DNA from: Flaccisagitta enflata | Taxonomy: Eukaryota; Chaetognatha; Sagittoidea; Aphragmophora | Length of the DNA stretch: 64,000 nucleotides | Assembly (NCBI GenBank): GCA_965153355.1 | Contig: OZ231127.1 | Span: 24,242,001 to 24,306,000 of the forward strand | Reading direction: 5' to 3' | Shown here: positions 1 through 14,536 of the stretch, one piece after another | Numbering within the stretch: position 1 is the first letter of the stretch | Layout: each line of letters starts with the position of its first letter | Translations under genes and position numbers: made by a program | Notes under the pieces: generated by a model | Told to the model about the DNA's origin: nothing | What the model saw: only the letters and a program-made list of their open reading frames with translations | The model's database searches: none

Positions 1-1
1 A

Positions 2-1499
<1,498 letters not shown>

Positions 1500-1833
1500 G
1501 TGAGTGTTTTATTTTTTTAAATCTTTTTTCATTCGTCTTCTAGTTCAATTCTTTAAATCATTAAAAATGACAAATTATCTGGTTTTCTATCTATCAATGT
1601 TGAGATGAGATGACCAAATATACCTAGAACTCAAAGATAATGAAGTACCGATTTTTTTTTTTGACAAGACATTAGACATGACTTGTGCCTTTATTGAATG
1701 AAACCTTTAAAATAGAGGAAAAACATACAGACCATGTACCCATCAGAGGTTCAAATCGTAGGCGTTCTTCAAATAAAACGTGAACACGTGAGCACTTATG
1801 ATTTGAAAAGTAAGACAGGATTGAAAAAAAAAC

Positions 1834-1835
<2 letters not shown>

Positions 1836-1890
<55 letters not shown>

Positions 1891-2079
1891 GGAGACAGAG
1901 ACAAAGAAAAACAAACAAACAGAGAGAGAGATAAACAGACGGCGAGACACACAAAAAAAAGTAGAGCGACTGACATTCACCTTAGACAGGTAAAAAATAA
2001 CACTGCCAGATAGGAAGAAACTGGCAAATTGACAGCCAGAAGCAGACGATTGCCAGTTGGACAGAAGGAGAAGGCAATA

Positions 2080-2119
<40 letters not shown>

Positions 2120-2120
2120 C

Positions 2121-2159
<39 letters not shown>

Positions 2160-2275
2160 AAAGGAGACAGAAGAGACATTCAAAAGACAAAAAAGCAAGA
2201 CAGAAAGAGAGACAAAGAGAAAGCAAGAAGAAAAAGAGACAGAACAAACCAGGAGAGAGAGAGAGAGAGATTGAA
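1836..2275. repeat. GA, CAGA and GAAA microsatellite cluster
   Basis: Runs of GA (about 1838-1872), CAGA/GACA (1873-1890) and GAAA (about 2083-2160) are separated by degenerate A/G-rich sequence. Open frames in this stretch are only translations of the repeats. Confidence 0.9.
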
Positions 2276-2648
2276 ATCGGCAAGCCATGTCAGACTTGGC
2301 GAGTAATTCGTGTTCTAATTGCGTTTATTGACTTTTTTTCTGAGTGAAGATGAAAAAGAGTTGGACAAAGAATTTGAAAAGTCGAATTAATGGGCTCTAA
2401 ATTGGGGTTTTACGAGGGGAAGCCAAGTCAAAATAGCAAAGCGGCGACGGGACGTCAGCGGGGCGTCGGTGAAACGTCTACGGGGCGTCAGCGGGGCGTC
2501 AGACTCTTCCACGTGGGGGTGAAATTGCGATTCTTTTTTGTTTGTGTTTTTTATCGTTTGTAAAAAAAACCAAAGGGAAAAAAGGATGCAATGATTCAGA
2601 TGATTGGACCAACCCGAGTTAGTTTCTTTACATGGGGCAAGAAAAAAA

Positions 2649-2712
2649 AGAGAGAGAGAGAGAGAGAGAGACACACACACACACGAACAAATGAAGACAC
2701 ACACACACAGGA
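2649..2712. repeat. (GA)n(CA)n compound microsatellite
   Basis: A GA run passes directly into CA runs inside the MRL intron. Confidence 0.9.
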
Positions 2713-3016
2713 CAGCAGGACAGAATGGAAGGAATCAAAAGGGAGATACTGCTAGAAAGCGAAATAAGTGGAGGTAAGAGAATCAGAGATAGAACCGAAA
2801 TAAAGTTATGAAAACATACGGGGCAAATGAAATACGGCTGAAAACGATTTAACTCCAAAACCGAATCACACGGCAATTTGATAAAATAAGGCCCACTCAA
2901 AAGTGAAAATCTAGTGGATAACATTCGTGAGAACGGTGAACCAATGATATCAAAACGATTCAATTGTTCTTGTAAATAGGTATGCAAATTCGCTGAACAT
3001 ATAGAGGTACCTTACC

Positions 3017-3042
3017 ATGTCTAGCTTGAAATGTAAAAATGT

Positions 3043-3096
<54 letters not shown>

Positions 3097-3454
3097 GGGT
3101 CACGCTTTTAACGGTGGCGTGGAAACGACGGCGGCGGCGGCGACGGCGACGGCGGCGACGACGACGGCGGGAGGAAGATGCGGCGATCAAATGGCGTTGG
3201 AAATGTACGACCGCACTCTTTTACGAGCCCAAAGTGGCCTCCCAATCGGTAGTGCGGAAATGACGGGCAGATCAGACAATAGTATATCTACAATTTATGG
3301 CGGAAACTTGCATGTCCGAGAGAGAGGCGCAAACAACCGCATTATGTCGCAAAAAGACCGCTTCGTCATCGACAAGATGAGATCCGTCTCCGATCAACAA
3401 CCCTCTCAAATCCTGTGGTTGAAAAAAAAAGAAAGAGGGAAAGATGAGACTTGA
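3017..3454 (+). other. Uncertain open frame (145 codons) in MRL intron
   Basis: ATG at 3017 opens a frame that begins with a CAA tract (3041-3096, poly-Gln) and a GGC/GAC-rich stretch (poly-Ala/Thr). About 83 codons of non-repetitive sequence follow (about 3170-3420). No family is recognised. Much of the frame is repeat-driven, no convincing donor lies within it, and it has no clear relation to the flanking MRL exons. It could be an alternative first exon, an exonised repeat, or chance. Confidence 0.2.
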
Positions 3455-3630
3455 CAAGAAACAGGGTTTTGTCGGCTTCGGTTTCCGGTGGGTTTTCCGG
3501 ATCGACCTATCGGCTATTTGGGGTGTTCAAATCCATCAATCAAAACAGTTTAAACCAGTCAAAAAAGATGAAATCAAAAAAGATGAAATTCTAGTCGCCT
3601 GCACGCGAATAAATCAATCACTTTGTTGCT

Positions 3631-4395
3631 ACCCTGTCTTCAAAAGCAAATGTTACCAGCAAAAGATGTATTGTGTGAAAACGATTCATATTTCAAAATT
3701 TAGGTTTTTTCTATCTGAAAGCATATTTACTGCGGTTTTTTCATGCAAAATTTCAGCCCTTTTTTTCAACTGGTTTAGCCTCTACATCATTTTTAAATAC
3801 ACCCAAATTTTCCTAAAATCTAGCAGTTCTTATACAAAATAAAAGAGTCAGGCCTCAATAATTATATACGAATAGCCAAAAAATTGATTTAGAATATCGA
3901 AACTTATCCCAATTTAGCATATTTTCATTATGAATAAAAATTTTTTTCTTTATGTGGATAATCATAAGATATTCTAAATCAGATGGGAGTGCTCCACATG
4001 GAGTGTTGATGGAACATGAAAAAAAAGTGAAAAACTATAAAAAACATTATGAATACAGCAAATATGTTTTTTTTTCTTAAACCTAATATAATCTCCTTCA
4101 AAAAATCTTCAATTTAAGACCAATCCCAGCCTCCTAGCTCAAAGCGTTAAAAAGTTACAGAGGTTTGAAGTGAGACACCTCCATTCATGTCTGAAATGAA
4201 AAGCTAAAATAATTCAAATGGTGTTTCAATTAAAAATGATGGAGAACCTAAACCACTTGACAAAAAGTGCTGAAATTTTGCATGAAAAAACCGCAGTAAA
4301 TATGCTTTCAGATAGGAAAAATCCGATTTTTGAAATATGAATAGTTTTCACACAATTCATCTTTTGCTGGTAACAGTTGCTTTTGAAGACAGGGT
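3631..4395. mobile_element. Long-TIR (foldback-type) MITE
   Basis: The first about 175 bases (from ACCCTGTCTTCAAAAGCAA) recur as a reverse complement at 4226-4395 (ending GAAGACAGGGT). The arms keep matching inward through a shared TGAAATTTTGCATGAAAA block and on to the GGTTTAG region. The centre is AT-rich and non-coding. I found no clear target-site duplication, so the superfamily is undetermined. Confidence 0.75.
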
Positions 4396-4485
4396 AATTG
4401 TTCGATCGGTCTGGTCGTTCCCAAATCGTCCTCGGTCTGTTCAATGTTTACCCGACCGTATGTCTGTAACGCCTTCTTTAAAGAC

Positions 4486-4722
4486 AAGTGACGCGGAGTC
4501 ACGATATCGTTGCGGACGGGTGGGCAGGGGCAGCCAACCCCCATCCACACCCAACGCCCCACCCAACCCCCTTTCCAACACAGACACATGCACAAAAAGC
4601 TTTTAAAACGCCCGTTTTCCCACTTTTCGACTCGTATTTACGGACGGACGGACCGACCGACCGACCGACAGACTGACCGACGGACAAAGCCTCTTATAGA
4701 GTTGCGTGTCCGCAGCTATAAA
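4486..4722 (+). mobile_element. Family A short hairpin-ended element
   Basis: It begins with a small GTGAC/GTCAC stem-loop, then GATATCGTTGCGGACGGGTG, then a C-rich region. A GACGGACC/GACC tract (about 4632-4685) leads to CTCTTATAGA and the 3' hairpin GTTGCGTGTCCGCAGC. The 5' arm GTTGCGGAC is complementary to the 3' strand GTCCGCAAC except for one substitution in this copy. Confidence 0.7.
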
Positions 4723-5624
4723 CGCCGTTGTTGTCGCGGAGAGATTTTAACTATGGACTCTGAACAAAGTATCACAACAATCACTCCAGACAAAAGCTAA
4801 TACTTATTCTCAAGACAACAGCTATCCTACCGAGTTCATCTAATATTTGAAGGAGGTGCTTGTTGGAAATTTCACTCTCCGGTGCCCGGAGTTGGGCGCT
4901 TCTCAGTCCCTTATCAAGTTAACACGTTTCTGTTTGGAACGTGTCAAATAAGTATTCAGATACATTCAGTAAGAGAGAACAGGTATTTATTGGCAAGCAA
5001 AAGGACGATCTGGACGGGGTTGCCGTCCCTACACCCTATATACAGCGAATAACTAATTCTACTACATAGGTAAGAAAAGTGCTTATAGTTAAGTTATTAA
5101 AATAGCGCCCCAGGGAGTATATGACAGTTTTTAGGACTAAAGTTTCAGAGAATGTTTGCATGTTTCCACATATTTGAGTTTTGAGAGAAAGTTAATTTTA
5201 AGATTGCGCGGTAAAGGAGTAAAAGACCTGCCTTAAACATTTTTTTTTCTTTTTTTTTTTTTTTTATCAAAGTAGCAAAAAACTTGTTTGCTATACATCA
5301 GAGGAATCGTTGGAACAATCAAGAGTAAGGGTTTGATGATTACGTCAAAGTTTCAAATCTTATTTCTTTGGGTTCTAGCTTTAGGAGGAACGTAATACTG
5401 TACGCGTGTGTACAACAAGGACATCAACATGAATAAATTATTTTCAGAGACAAAAGGAGTGTCTTTCAGTCGCTGGAACTATTCTGTTATGGAGATGCAA
5501 ATTACATAGCTTGTATGTACAAATATAGGAATTTGCAGTAACATTAGTAAATTGTGATAAATAAGTGGATAAATAAATACATAGCTGGATCTGATTGCTA
5601 CTTTGGTAAACAAGGAACTTTGGC

Positions 5625-5628
<4 letters not shown>

Positions 5629-5686
<58 letters not shown>
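5629..5686. repeat. (GA)n microsatellite next to LINE 3' end
   Basis: A GA dinucleotide run. Seen from the - strand it follows the LINE 3' region. Confidence 0.9.
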
Positions 5687-5687
<1 letters not shown>

Positions 5688-5689
5688 GG

Positions 5690-6067
5690 TTAGCAGTTCG
5701 TACATTGTTTGGGTTTGGCCCTCGGCTATAATAGCATCGAGCCCGGGTACGTCGGGCTCCTCGCTACATAATAGCATGAGGAGCTGTATTCAGTTTGTTT
5801 TCAGAGAGAGAGAGAGCAGAGAGAGAGACAGATGGACAGACAGAGAGACAGATGGACAGACAGAGAGACAGAGACAGATTTTCAAAGGCCTATAATTTTA
5901 GATTTACGTAGTTGCAGTTTGTACGTTGTAGAAAGTTTGGCACTTGGCTACATAATAGCATCAAGCACCGGGGTCTGTCGGACTCCTCGCTACATAATAG
6001 CATGAGGAGCTGTATTCAGTTTGTTTTCGAGGTGGCCTATGAGAGTTAGATTACAAAAAATTGTCCC
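5690..6067 (-). mobile_element. LINE 3' untranslated region with duplicated hairpin block
   Basis: Downstream of the reverse-transcriptase stop on the - strand, two diverged copies of a block of about 110 bp occur (5690-5805 and 5917-6030). Each contains a GCTCCTC...GAGGAGC stem and the phrase TAGCATGAGGAGCTGTATTC as read on the + strand. I infer a duplicated 3' UTR or tail-recognition structure. Confidence 0.5.
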
Positions 6068-6997
6068 TTAAGTCTGAGTGGAAGAAGAAACAGGTCGCTT
6101 CACAGGCAGGAGTATGTCTAGAGGGCTGCGGTAGGAACGATTAACTTTATGTTGACTCGGCGTTAGTATAATCTGAAGATTGTCAGCTTCCTTTTCTTTT
6201 ATGAGATTTGAGACAAGAGGATTTCCTGCCTTCATCTTAACAAGTGTCCTTCCGCCAAGCTGGAGCAGGCGCTCCTTTATGGCGGGAAGACATGAGTTAC
6301 TATGAAGGAGCTTCAGACTGACATACCTTGGCAGCCGCAGACAGACACGGATGGCCTTGTTTTGCACCTTTTGCATTTCATCAAACAGACTGTCAGGACA
6401 GTGGAGGAAGCTGACACATCCATATTCAAAAATTGATCTGACATAAATTTTATAGAGTCGCAATAAAATTTTTGGATCGGTCCCACCCCAAGCTAGTATT
6501 CTAAGGATATTCAGCCTTTTTTCCGCTCTTTGGGCCAAAGTCTGAATATGGTCTCTGAAGTTCAGGGTGTTGTTGACTTCAACACCCAGAAATTTGGCCT
6601 TAGATACTGGCCTCACTACATCATTAAAGAGAAGAATACAAAGATTTTCCTCTTGTTTCTTTCTTTTTTTGCTGAGAATGACCAAATTTGACTTGTCACC
6701 GTTTAGCTTCATACGCCATTTTCTGCACCAACTTTCCACATCATCAACAGCTCTTTGCAGCTTTCGGACAGCAGCCATTTCATTTGGACCAGTGCAGCAT
6801 ATTGCTATGTCATCAGCAAATTGGAACTGGTACGCTCCATTTTTCTCGCCAGTAGGTAGGTCATTCACAGATATGATGTAGATGAGTGGGGACAGGCAGC
6901 TACCTTGAGGTGTCCCAGCCCTTAGGTTGATAACTCTTGAGGAGAGCCCATTTTCAACTACCTGAAGGGTTCTGTCTGTTAGAAATGAGCTGAGCAC
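6068..6997 (-). pseudogene. 5'-truncated non-LTR retrotransposon reverse transcriptase (Jockey/CR1-like)
   Basis: The 309-codon frame starts within the palm subdomain of a LINE reverse transcriptase. TPQGSCLSPLIYI (residues about 29-41) is the RT box around the TPQGS motif, and FADDIAI (about 65-71) contains the catalytic Asp pair. The thumb and C-terminal region follow, with the LxxYxxxVRSIFEYG-type block about residues 165-180. The endonuclease, ORF1 and RT fingers are missing; sequence upstream of 6997 does not continue the protein, the usual result of incomplete target-primed reverse transcription. The surviving frame has no internal stop, so the insertion is fairly young. The RT style fits the Jockey/CR1 group, which a phylogeny would settle. 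It lies antisense in the MRL intron. Confidence 0.85.
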
Positions 6998-7119
6998 CAG
7001 TAAACGTCAAACAAATTTCGGGCCTGCGGGACTGCGGGACGGATGACTGATAAACTGATGGGAAGAGGATCATAACTCAATTCAAACCCAGAGAGAGAAA
7101 AATTAGGGCCAACAATGAG

Positions 7120-7163
<44 letters not shown>
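7120..7163. repeat. (AC)n microsatellite
   Basis: AC dinucleotide run, followed by short CACAC/AAAAAGC derivatives. Confidence 0.9.
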
Positions 7164-7166
<3 letters not shown>

Positions 7167-8133
7167 CACACACACCCAAAAAGCACACACTGACAGAGAT
7201 ACAGCTAGATAGGCAGGTACACAAGAAAAGACAGACAGAGAGACAGACAGACTGACACATAACGAGAGAGGCAGACAGAAAGCGACTAAGATAAATCGTT
7301 TTTTTAATAGAATAAGTAAACTTCGGAATTGATTTGTGATGGACTACAAATTTTCCCAGAGCGCAAAGAGCCGGAAATCGCTGTTCGATGCCAAAGGAAA
7401 TATTTACAGTTATTGACTTCGACTTTACTCCCATTAGATGCTTTAAATTTTCTAATGCTATCGTTTTTCAAACGAATGATGAACTATCGTATCGATCGTT
7501 CGAGACTGAAATTTTTGGTGGTACTCGGGGGCGGAGCAGAACGATCATGAAAAGAAAAATCATGGATTTTTTTTTCTTATCGCAAGCAGATGTTCAGTTT
7601 TCACAGATAACCACAATTAATCGCATGAACCACTGATAACGATGGAATGTAAGCTTGTGTCCGGGGAAATCAGATGTTCCGATTGCGTTATCAGGTTCAA
7701 TTTCTAATAAAAAAAAATCTATCTCCACTCAGTTTTTTTCTCTAAACACATTTTACGACTAAGATTATGATTATTCATTGAGTAACAAAAATTGCATTCT
7801 CGGTATAAGTGTACATGTGTGGAACCGCTGTTACGGGTACTACTGACCATTTTGACCACAAAGCGAATAGTGATGACTGAGTGTTAGTGATGACTTTTAA
7901 TTCGTTGAACTCCATCGGTTCATTCTTCCTTTAAAGTGAAGTGCGTCACCGTTAATAATTTGTCAGTTAAAGCTAGAAATAAAAAGAAGAGAATGATTCA
8001 ACAATAGAATGATTCAAGCTAATTTTCTTCTTTCTCTCTCTTTCTTTCGCTTACTCTCACCGTCAATAACTTCTCATCTCACTCATTTCTACCCACTGTC
8101 ACTTTAAATATCACCAACGTCACCCTGAAAATT

Positions 8134-8330
<197 letters not shown>

Positions 8331-8366
8331 TCTAAAACACAACACATCTCTCATTTTTCTTTACAG

Positions 8367-9186
8367 ACGGTCGTGGTAGATTGAACAGCGCGCCCATTGT
8401 CGACCCTCTTCAGCTCGGTTCCTCACGTACTTCCGCTTCCGGTTCCATCTCCTCGTCAACTTCGTCTCGTCTCTTCCCGTTTCCGAGATTCCGGCCCAAC
8501 AGTTGGACGACGTCCGAACCTCGCCCAAACCTCCGCCGTCCAGCTTCGTTAGATTCGCTCAGCCCAGATACCTTCGGCGTTGGTGACAGCGGCGGCGGCG
8601 GCGGTGAAAACAGCCTCAGCGGCGAAACTGACAGCTGTCGTCGACTCTTGTTCCTTCCCGAAAGGAAAAGTAAAGTCCCGGGTTACAACGACGACGACGA
8701 AAAACACGAAAAAGACGACGACAAAAACGACAACGACGACGACGACGAGGATGAAATTGATGATGAAAAAGTTTTAGTAGAAGCTCACGTTTTATCCGTT
8801 ACCACCGGAGTTCAACCTTCAACTTGGTCTCCTTCTCCATCCTCGCCTTCTTATTCTACTAATTCTTCTTCTTCTTTCTCAAATTCTTATGTTTCTCCTT
8901 TTTGTGTCGAAAAGTTGCCAAAGAGACTCGAGTTAAACTCAATCGAAAATTCGGTGGAAGCTAATTCGATTAATTTAACGTCAACGACTTCCTCTGTCCC
9001 TTCTTCAACCTCTTCTTCTTCTTCATCTCCTTTTCGGTCCTCCACATCTTCCTCGACTTCGACCATTCTTTATTCGTCCTTGGGTCGTCACAAAAACGGG
9101 CAGCCGAGTTCCTTTTCACCCGCCATAACTCTCTCAACATCCACAACAGCACTTCATCAATCACCGCAACTATTACGAAAACATTC

Positions 9187-9271
<85 letters not shown>

Positions 9272-9373
9272 CGCCATCAAGACCATCAACGGTATTCAAA
9301 AACTCTATCGCTCCAAAGATCTTCCGAATATCGACGTCTTTCACTTAGTGCTGTCGAGGGAAATGAGATACAT

Positions 9374-9410
<37 letters not shown>

Positions 9411-9522
9411 ATTGCATAACAACGACAACAATATCATCAACTTCGTCTGCGGCGAACCAAAGAGCAGCCACGATATCCAGAGCATCGGCTCCAGATGCTT
9501 TGCTCCTTTCCAACGACGGGAT

Positions 9523-9604
<82 letters not shown>

Positions 9605-12600
9605 GAGTATCATACTCCCAAACGCGGATTCAGCAGCGTCGATCGCCGTTTCCGCCGCCGTCTTTCATCCTCGTCGAGTCGCGCATCGGCTGCAGCGGCA
9701 GTTGCAGCGTCAGACGCTGCATCGGCAATGACTCAAAGCTGTCACGCGGCGCTCATCGACGACGCCGGCATCAATTACTTGGAGCGTCTCTCGCCGGAGG
9801 GAAATTCCTGCGGCGGCAGCGACGGAGAAGGCGAAGACAATCATCGCGTCGACGGAAATCTCGTCGACGAGGCAATTCACTTTGCACCGACTGCGAAATC
9901 CTCGGTTTTACGTGGAGGCATCGTCGACGTTATAGACAATGATGGCACTCCAGTGAACGACAACGTTTTTGACGCAGAAGAGAATTCCAACTCGGACGTT
10001 AATTATCCCACGAGCATCGATTCTATGATGGCGAGAATTCTCACCAATTCCGAGTTGATGGATCGAGAGTTGAGTCACGGTCTAAGAACGGGGACCGCTC
10101 AAGGATGTCTTCAGACTTCCCGGAATGAGTCGTCGACGACTTCGGCGCTGGAAAATGACGTCATTAACGCCAATCGTTTTGTGGACAACGACTCGTGGAC
10201 GTCGCAACGACGGGAATCGACGCCTAATGACGACCACCGTTTCGCCAGTCGACCAACCTCGGTGCAGCGATTGCAGAAATCTTCCCCGCTTCCGCATTCA
10301 TCTCCTTTGCCGCAGCCATCATCATCCCTTCCTCCCTCATCTCCAGTGGACAAATTCTTGGTCAAAGTCTACAATGACGACGGCAGTTCTAAGACGGTAT
10401 TGGCTCACGAGGGCACCACCGTGGCGCAACTCCTTCAAACGCTCGTAGCGAAAAATAACAAATGGCAATCGGTCAACTGGAGTCTGACGGAAGTGGTTCC
10501 CGAGTGGAGCGTCGAGAGGCTGCTGGAGGATTCTTCGCTTATCGTCGACTGTCTAGGTGGCTGGTCCAAGGACTCGAAAAGAAAACTCCTCTTCAAAACC
10601 CGTTGGGATAAATACGATTTCTTTTCTCAACCGCAAAATTATTTGACGTCTTCAACATCGGCATCAACTTCAAGCGCCGGCAATAACATTGATTACAAAG
10701 ACACTTCATCCAAGCGAAGACTGTTGGACGAGTTCTTCTCATCCTCCTCCTCGCCGCAGTTACCCGACGTCGAGGGCTTTTTCCACGTCAAGCCGGACAT
10801 CATTGTGGCAAATGGAACAAATAAAAAATCCGCATCCTGGAAAAGGAACTATTTCCTGACATTACGGGGATCGAATCTGTATTATAACGCCAAACAAAAA
10901 CCCAAAAATCCGTCGGATCTAATATTGCTCACTTCGTTGCAACACGCTGAGATTTACGAGGGCATTCGTGTCGGAAGCGGCGTCGTTAATTCCGTCTCGG
11001 CGACGTCTAATTCTTCATCGTCATCATCCTCCACGCCGGTGGGCGGAAGCGGCGGCGAGTGGCGCAAGCGGACGAAAGCGCCTGCGGAGTTTGGATTCGC
11101 GTTGCTTTTCCCGGCTCAAGGACGGAAAATCCACAGCGACGCGTTTTACTCTTTCGCCACCGACGACGAAGCTTCGTTCCGCAGGTGGATGACGGCCCTC
11201 AGAATCGCCAAATATGGCAAGAGATTCTACGAAAACTTTCAACTCGTGTCTGCGCTCGTGGAGGAGAAAGAAGCGGAAATGAAGGAAAGAACGACGACGA
11301 CGACGATGACGATGAAAGGTGGACAAATTAGTGTTGACGATGACAGTGTCAATGGTGACGTCATTAACGATGATCCCCTTACCCCACCACCGGAAATTCC
11401 ATTACCACCAATGAGCGCGGTTCTTCCTTCATCTTCTTCTACCACATCCTCTTCATCTTCCAATTACGCCGCATGGAGCCCGATGATGATGACAATCAAC
11501 AGACAGAGGAAAGCGTCATTTAGCGGTAGTTCTCAATGCAGCTCCAGCACTTACTCCGGTAGTGGCAGTAGTACTTATTCGGAACTCAATCATACACAAT
11601 TTTCGTCTGCCAGCTCTGGATGCGAAGCAGACGTTGAAATGACTAATAACAACAATATCAACAACGCTACCCCAGCCTTAATCAACAGTCATACCAACAG
11701 TTTTGATAATAGTAATGTATATAATGGCAATAACAGTCAACCAAATAACGGTCGAATCTACTGGCGGCCTTCGTCGTCGTCGTCGTCATCGGCATCGTCG
11801 ACTGGGTCTTCTAAGATAGTCGCGGTAGATAATAATCACCATCATCTTCCTTTTCAAAATGCGGGTTTGCCAATGAATTACTCCTCCGTCACTCTTTGCT
11901 CTTCCTCATCTTCCTCCGGGTACGGCGGTTCCGAGGAAACCAGTTCTGAACGAGGAGGAAGTGGAGGAGGAGGAGCAGGAGGAGAGAATCTCTACGCTCA
12001 ACTGAAATTCATCACGAATCCAGACCCGAGTTGTGTCACCTTGGCAACGCCACAACAACCAATTACATCTACAATATCTCCAGCCTCGTCCATCGCCTCG
12101 GGCACTCAACAACCATTGGACAATAATCAAAAAGCCTCGTCACTCGTGCCAACGACTCAACACTCTTCTTTGACATCGATATCATCGTCATTAACATCAT
12201 CTCAAGTGGTTCCGGCAGACGAGGATCTCAGAATGAATCGACTGGCAGATGGCGTGTGCGTCGCAGGTGCTGTTTTCAACGACGATGACAGCGATAAATC
12301 ATCGCCTCACAAAAATGCGTCTTCTTCGACATCAGTTTTCTCAAATACTTCCAAATCCTCCTTATCTAGTTCCTCCACATCTAGTTCCTCCACATCTACT
12401 TTGACGTCCAAAGCGAAAATTCCATTGACAATTGGTGTTACGAGGACACTGGCGCGCACTCTGCCAATTGGCATCTCAAATAACGCCGACAACAACGTCA
12501 ACTCCAGCAATATCAACAACATCAACGAAATTCCCGTTGCCAGAGTTTTGCCGCGTGGCAAATCGATCGATGCTGACGACGAGAAAGACAAAAATAGTTC

Positions 12601-14324
12601 AAGAAAACTTTCCGACGAACGGATTCGAGATCCAATTTCATCGGCAACGATGATGCCGAAGACGACGATGCCGACGACGACGACGATGCAGAGAGAGAAA
12701 AATAAACAAACTGCGACTGATTATTTCTCCACCAACAACAACGATTCTGAAAACCAACGCGATGACGATGATAATCATCTCCAGCGAGCAAATCTCTCCC
12801 GCTTTGACTCGGCTTCAGGGGATAGAAGAGGAGAGATGGGGGGTGCGGGTGGGGTTGATGATGGTAGGGGATCCGATGGTGAAGATGGGGGAGAAGTGCC
12901 AAATCTTTTAACTACTTCAATGCTCGAAGAGCAGATAAAAGTTCTTTCGCGAAATATCTCCTCCACCGTCGCAGATGTTTTTAATGAGGATGCTTTTGGA
13001 AGACGTACCCTATGGGAAGATGAGGGGGTCGTCGCCGCTGGAGCCGCGGCCTCAGCGGCTGCCGCTCCAGCGACATTAACCGGCGACGCAGCGAAATTTC
13101 ATGAAATCGAGAAAACACACGCAATTCAAACGGATTCTCACCTCGTTCCTTTTGCTCATGAACTTCCTTCTATAAGCAAGGACTCAAACCCTTTGAGACC
13201 TACTGAAAACACAGACACTCTCACACCCTCTTCCCCGCATTATCGCCCAACCGAATCACTCCCTCCTCTTCCACCCCTCAACCCCCCGACCTCTCCGCAT
13301 TCTTCTCTCTCTCCCCGTTTACATCAGACAATACCCGAGGGTCATTCGGAGCACGTTTCGTCGGTCGGAGATCATCAAAGACCAGCCGCCGCCGCCATCA
13401 TCACAACAACAGTAAATCCACCAAACCCTTCATCTCATCTGTCACCTGATACAAACAACGACGAGGCTTTGAAGTCGAATAATCGACTTTCCCTACTTTC
13501 TATAGACGATCTGCCTCCACCGCCTCCGATGGAAGAATTAAGCGTGGATCCCGATCTCCCTTTGCCTCCGCCTCCGCCACCGATGCCCACCAACGGCTTT
13601 GGCGGTAACAACCTCCACTCCTCATCCTCCTCCTCCTCCTCTCCTCCAGGAAGAAGTATTTTGGCGGGAAGGAATTTGAAAACGACTCAAACTGATTTTT
13701 TGCGGGAGCGGAATCCATTTTTGGCGGAAATTGAGGCGGAGGGAGAAGAGGATTGTTTTGATAGGAGAGATATCCTGGCCAACAACACGATGCCCATCAT
13801 TTCCGCCAATCAGGACTCGGTTCCCATTCCTTCCGAAATCGATGGTGTTATTTCAGGCCAATCGGACTTCCGCCGCCTTCATTCCATTTCCGCTTCTCCG
13901 ACTACCAACATCGCCACCGCCGCCACCGCCGCCGCTGCCCATGCCAAGCCTCCCATGCGACCGCAGCAGCAGAGAATTGCTCAATTCAACCCGTTTTCGA
14001 CTCCACCAGCCAAGTCGACGGCGACGACGGTGCCGCGGATCCCGGCTGTCAACCCTTATCTCCCCACGGGATCGCCCGGCTTGATACGTCGCCGCGGAAT
14101 CTTCGATCACTCCGCCGCAGCAGCCTCAGAGTCGGCGTTTGAAACCGGCGTCCTGCTTGACGGCGCTGCCGCGGCGACGCCGCTCGACTCCGATAATGCT
14201 GCTAAAGTCGCTCCTCTCCAAGGCCGTTACTCAAACACCGGCAGCCCATCGTGCGCTGCCAGCAAGGAAAGAAGACTCAGTAATCAATCACAGACTTCCG
14301 TTGATTCCTCTCACTCTGCTATCC

Positions 14325-14382
<58 letters not shown>

Positions 14383-14472
14383 TCCTCACAACAACAACAC
14401 TCTCGATTATCGACATTATCGATCATCCAAGGACATTATCGACATTATCGACGAGGAGGAGCAGCCTAGTAA

Positions 14473-14536
<64 letters not shown>

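Noticed and set aside
4860-5110. Possible solo LTR beginning TGTTGGAAATTTCAC
   Set aside because: No matching end, target duplication or internal retroelement sequence could be found.
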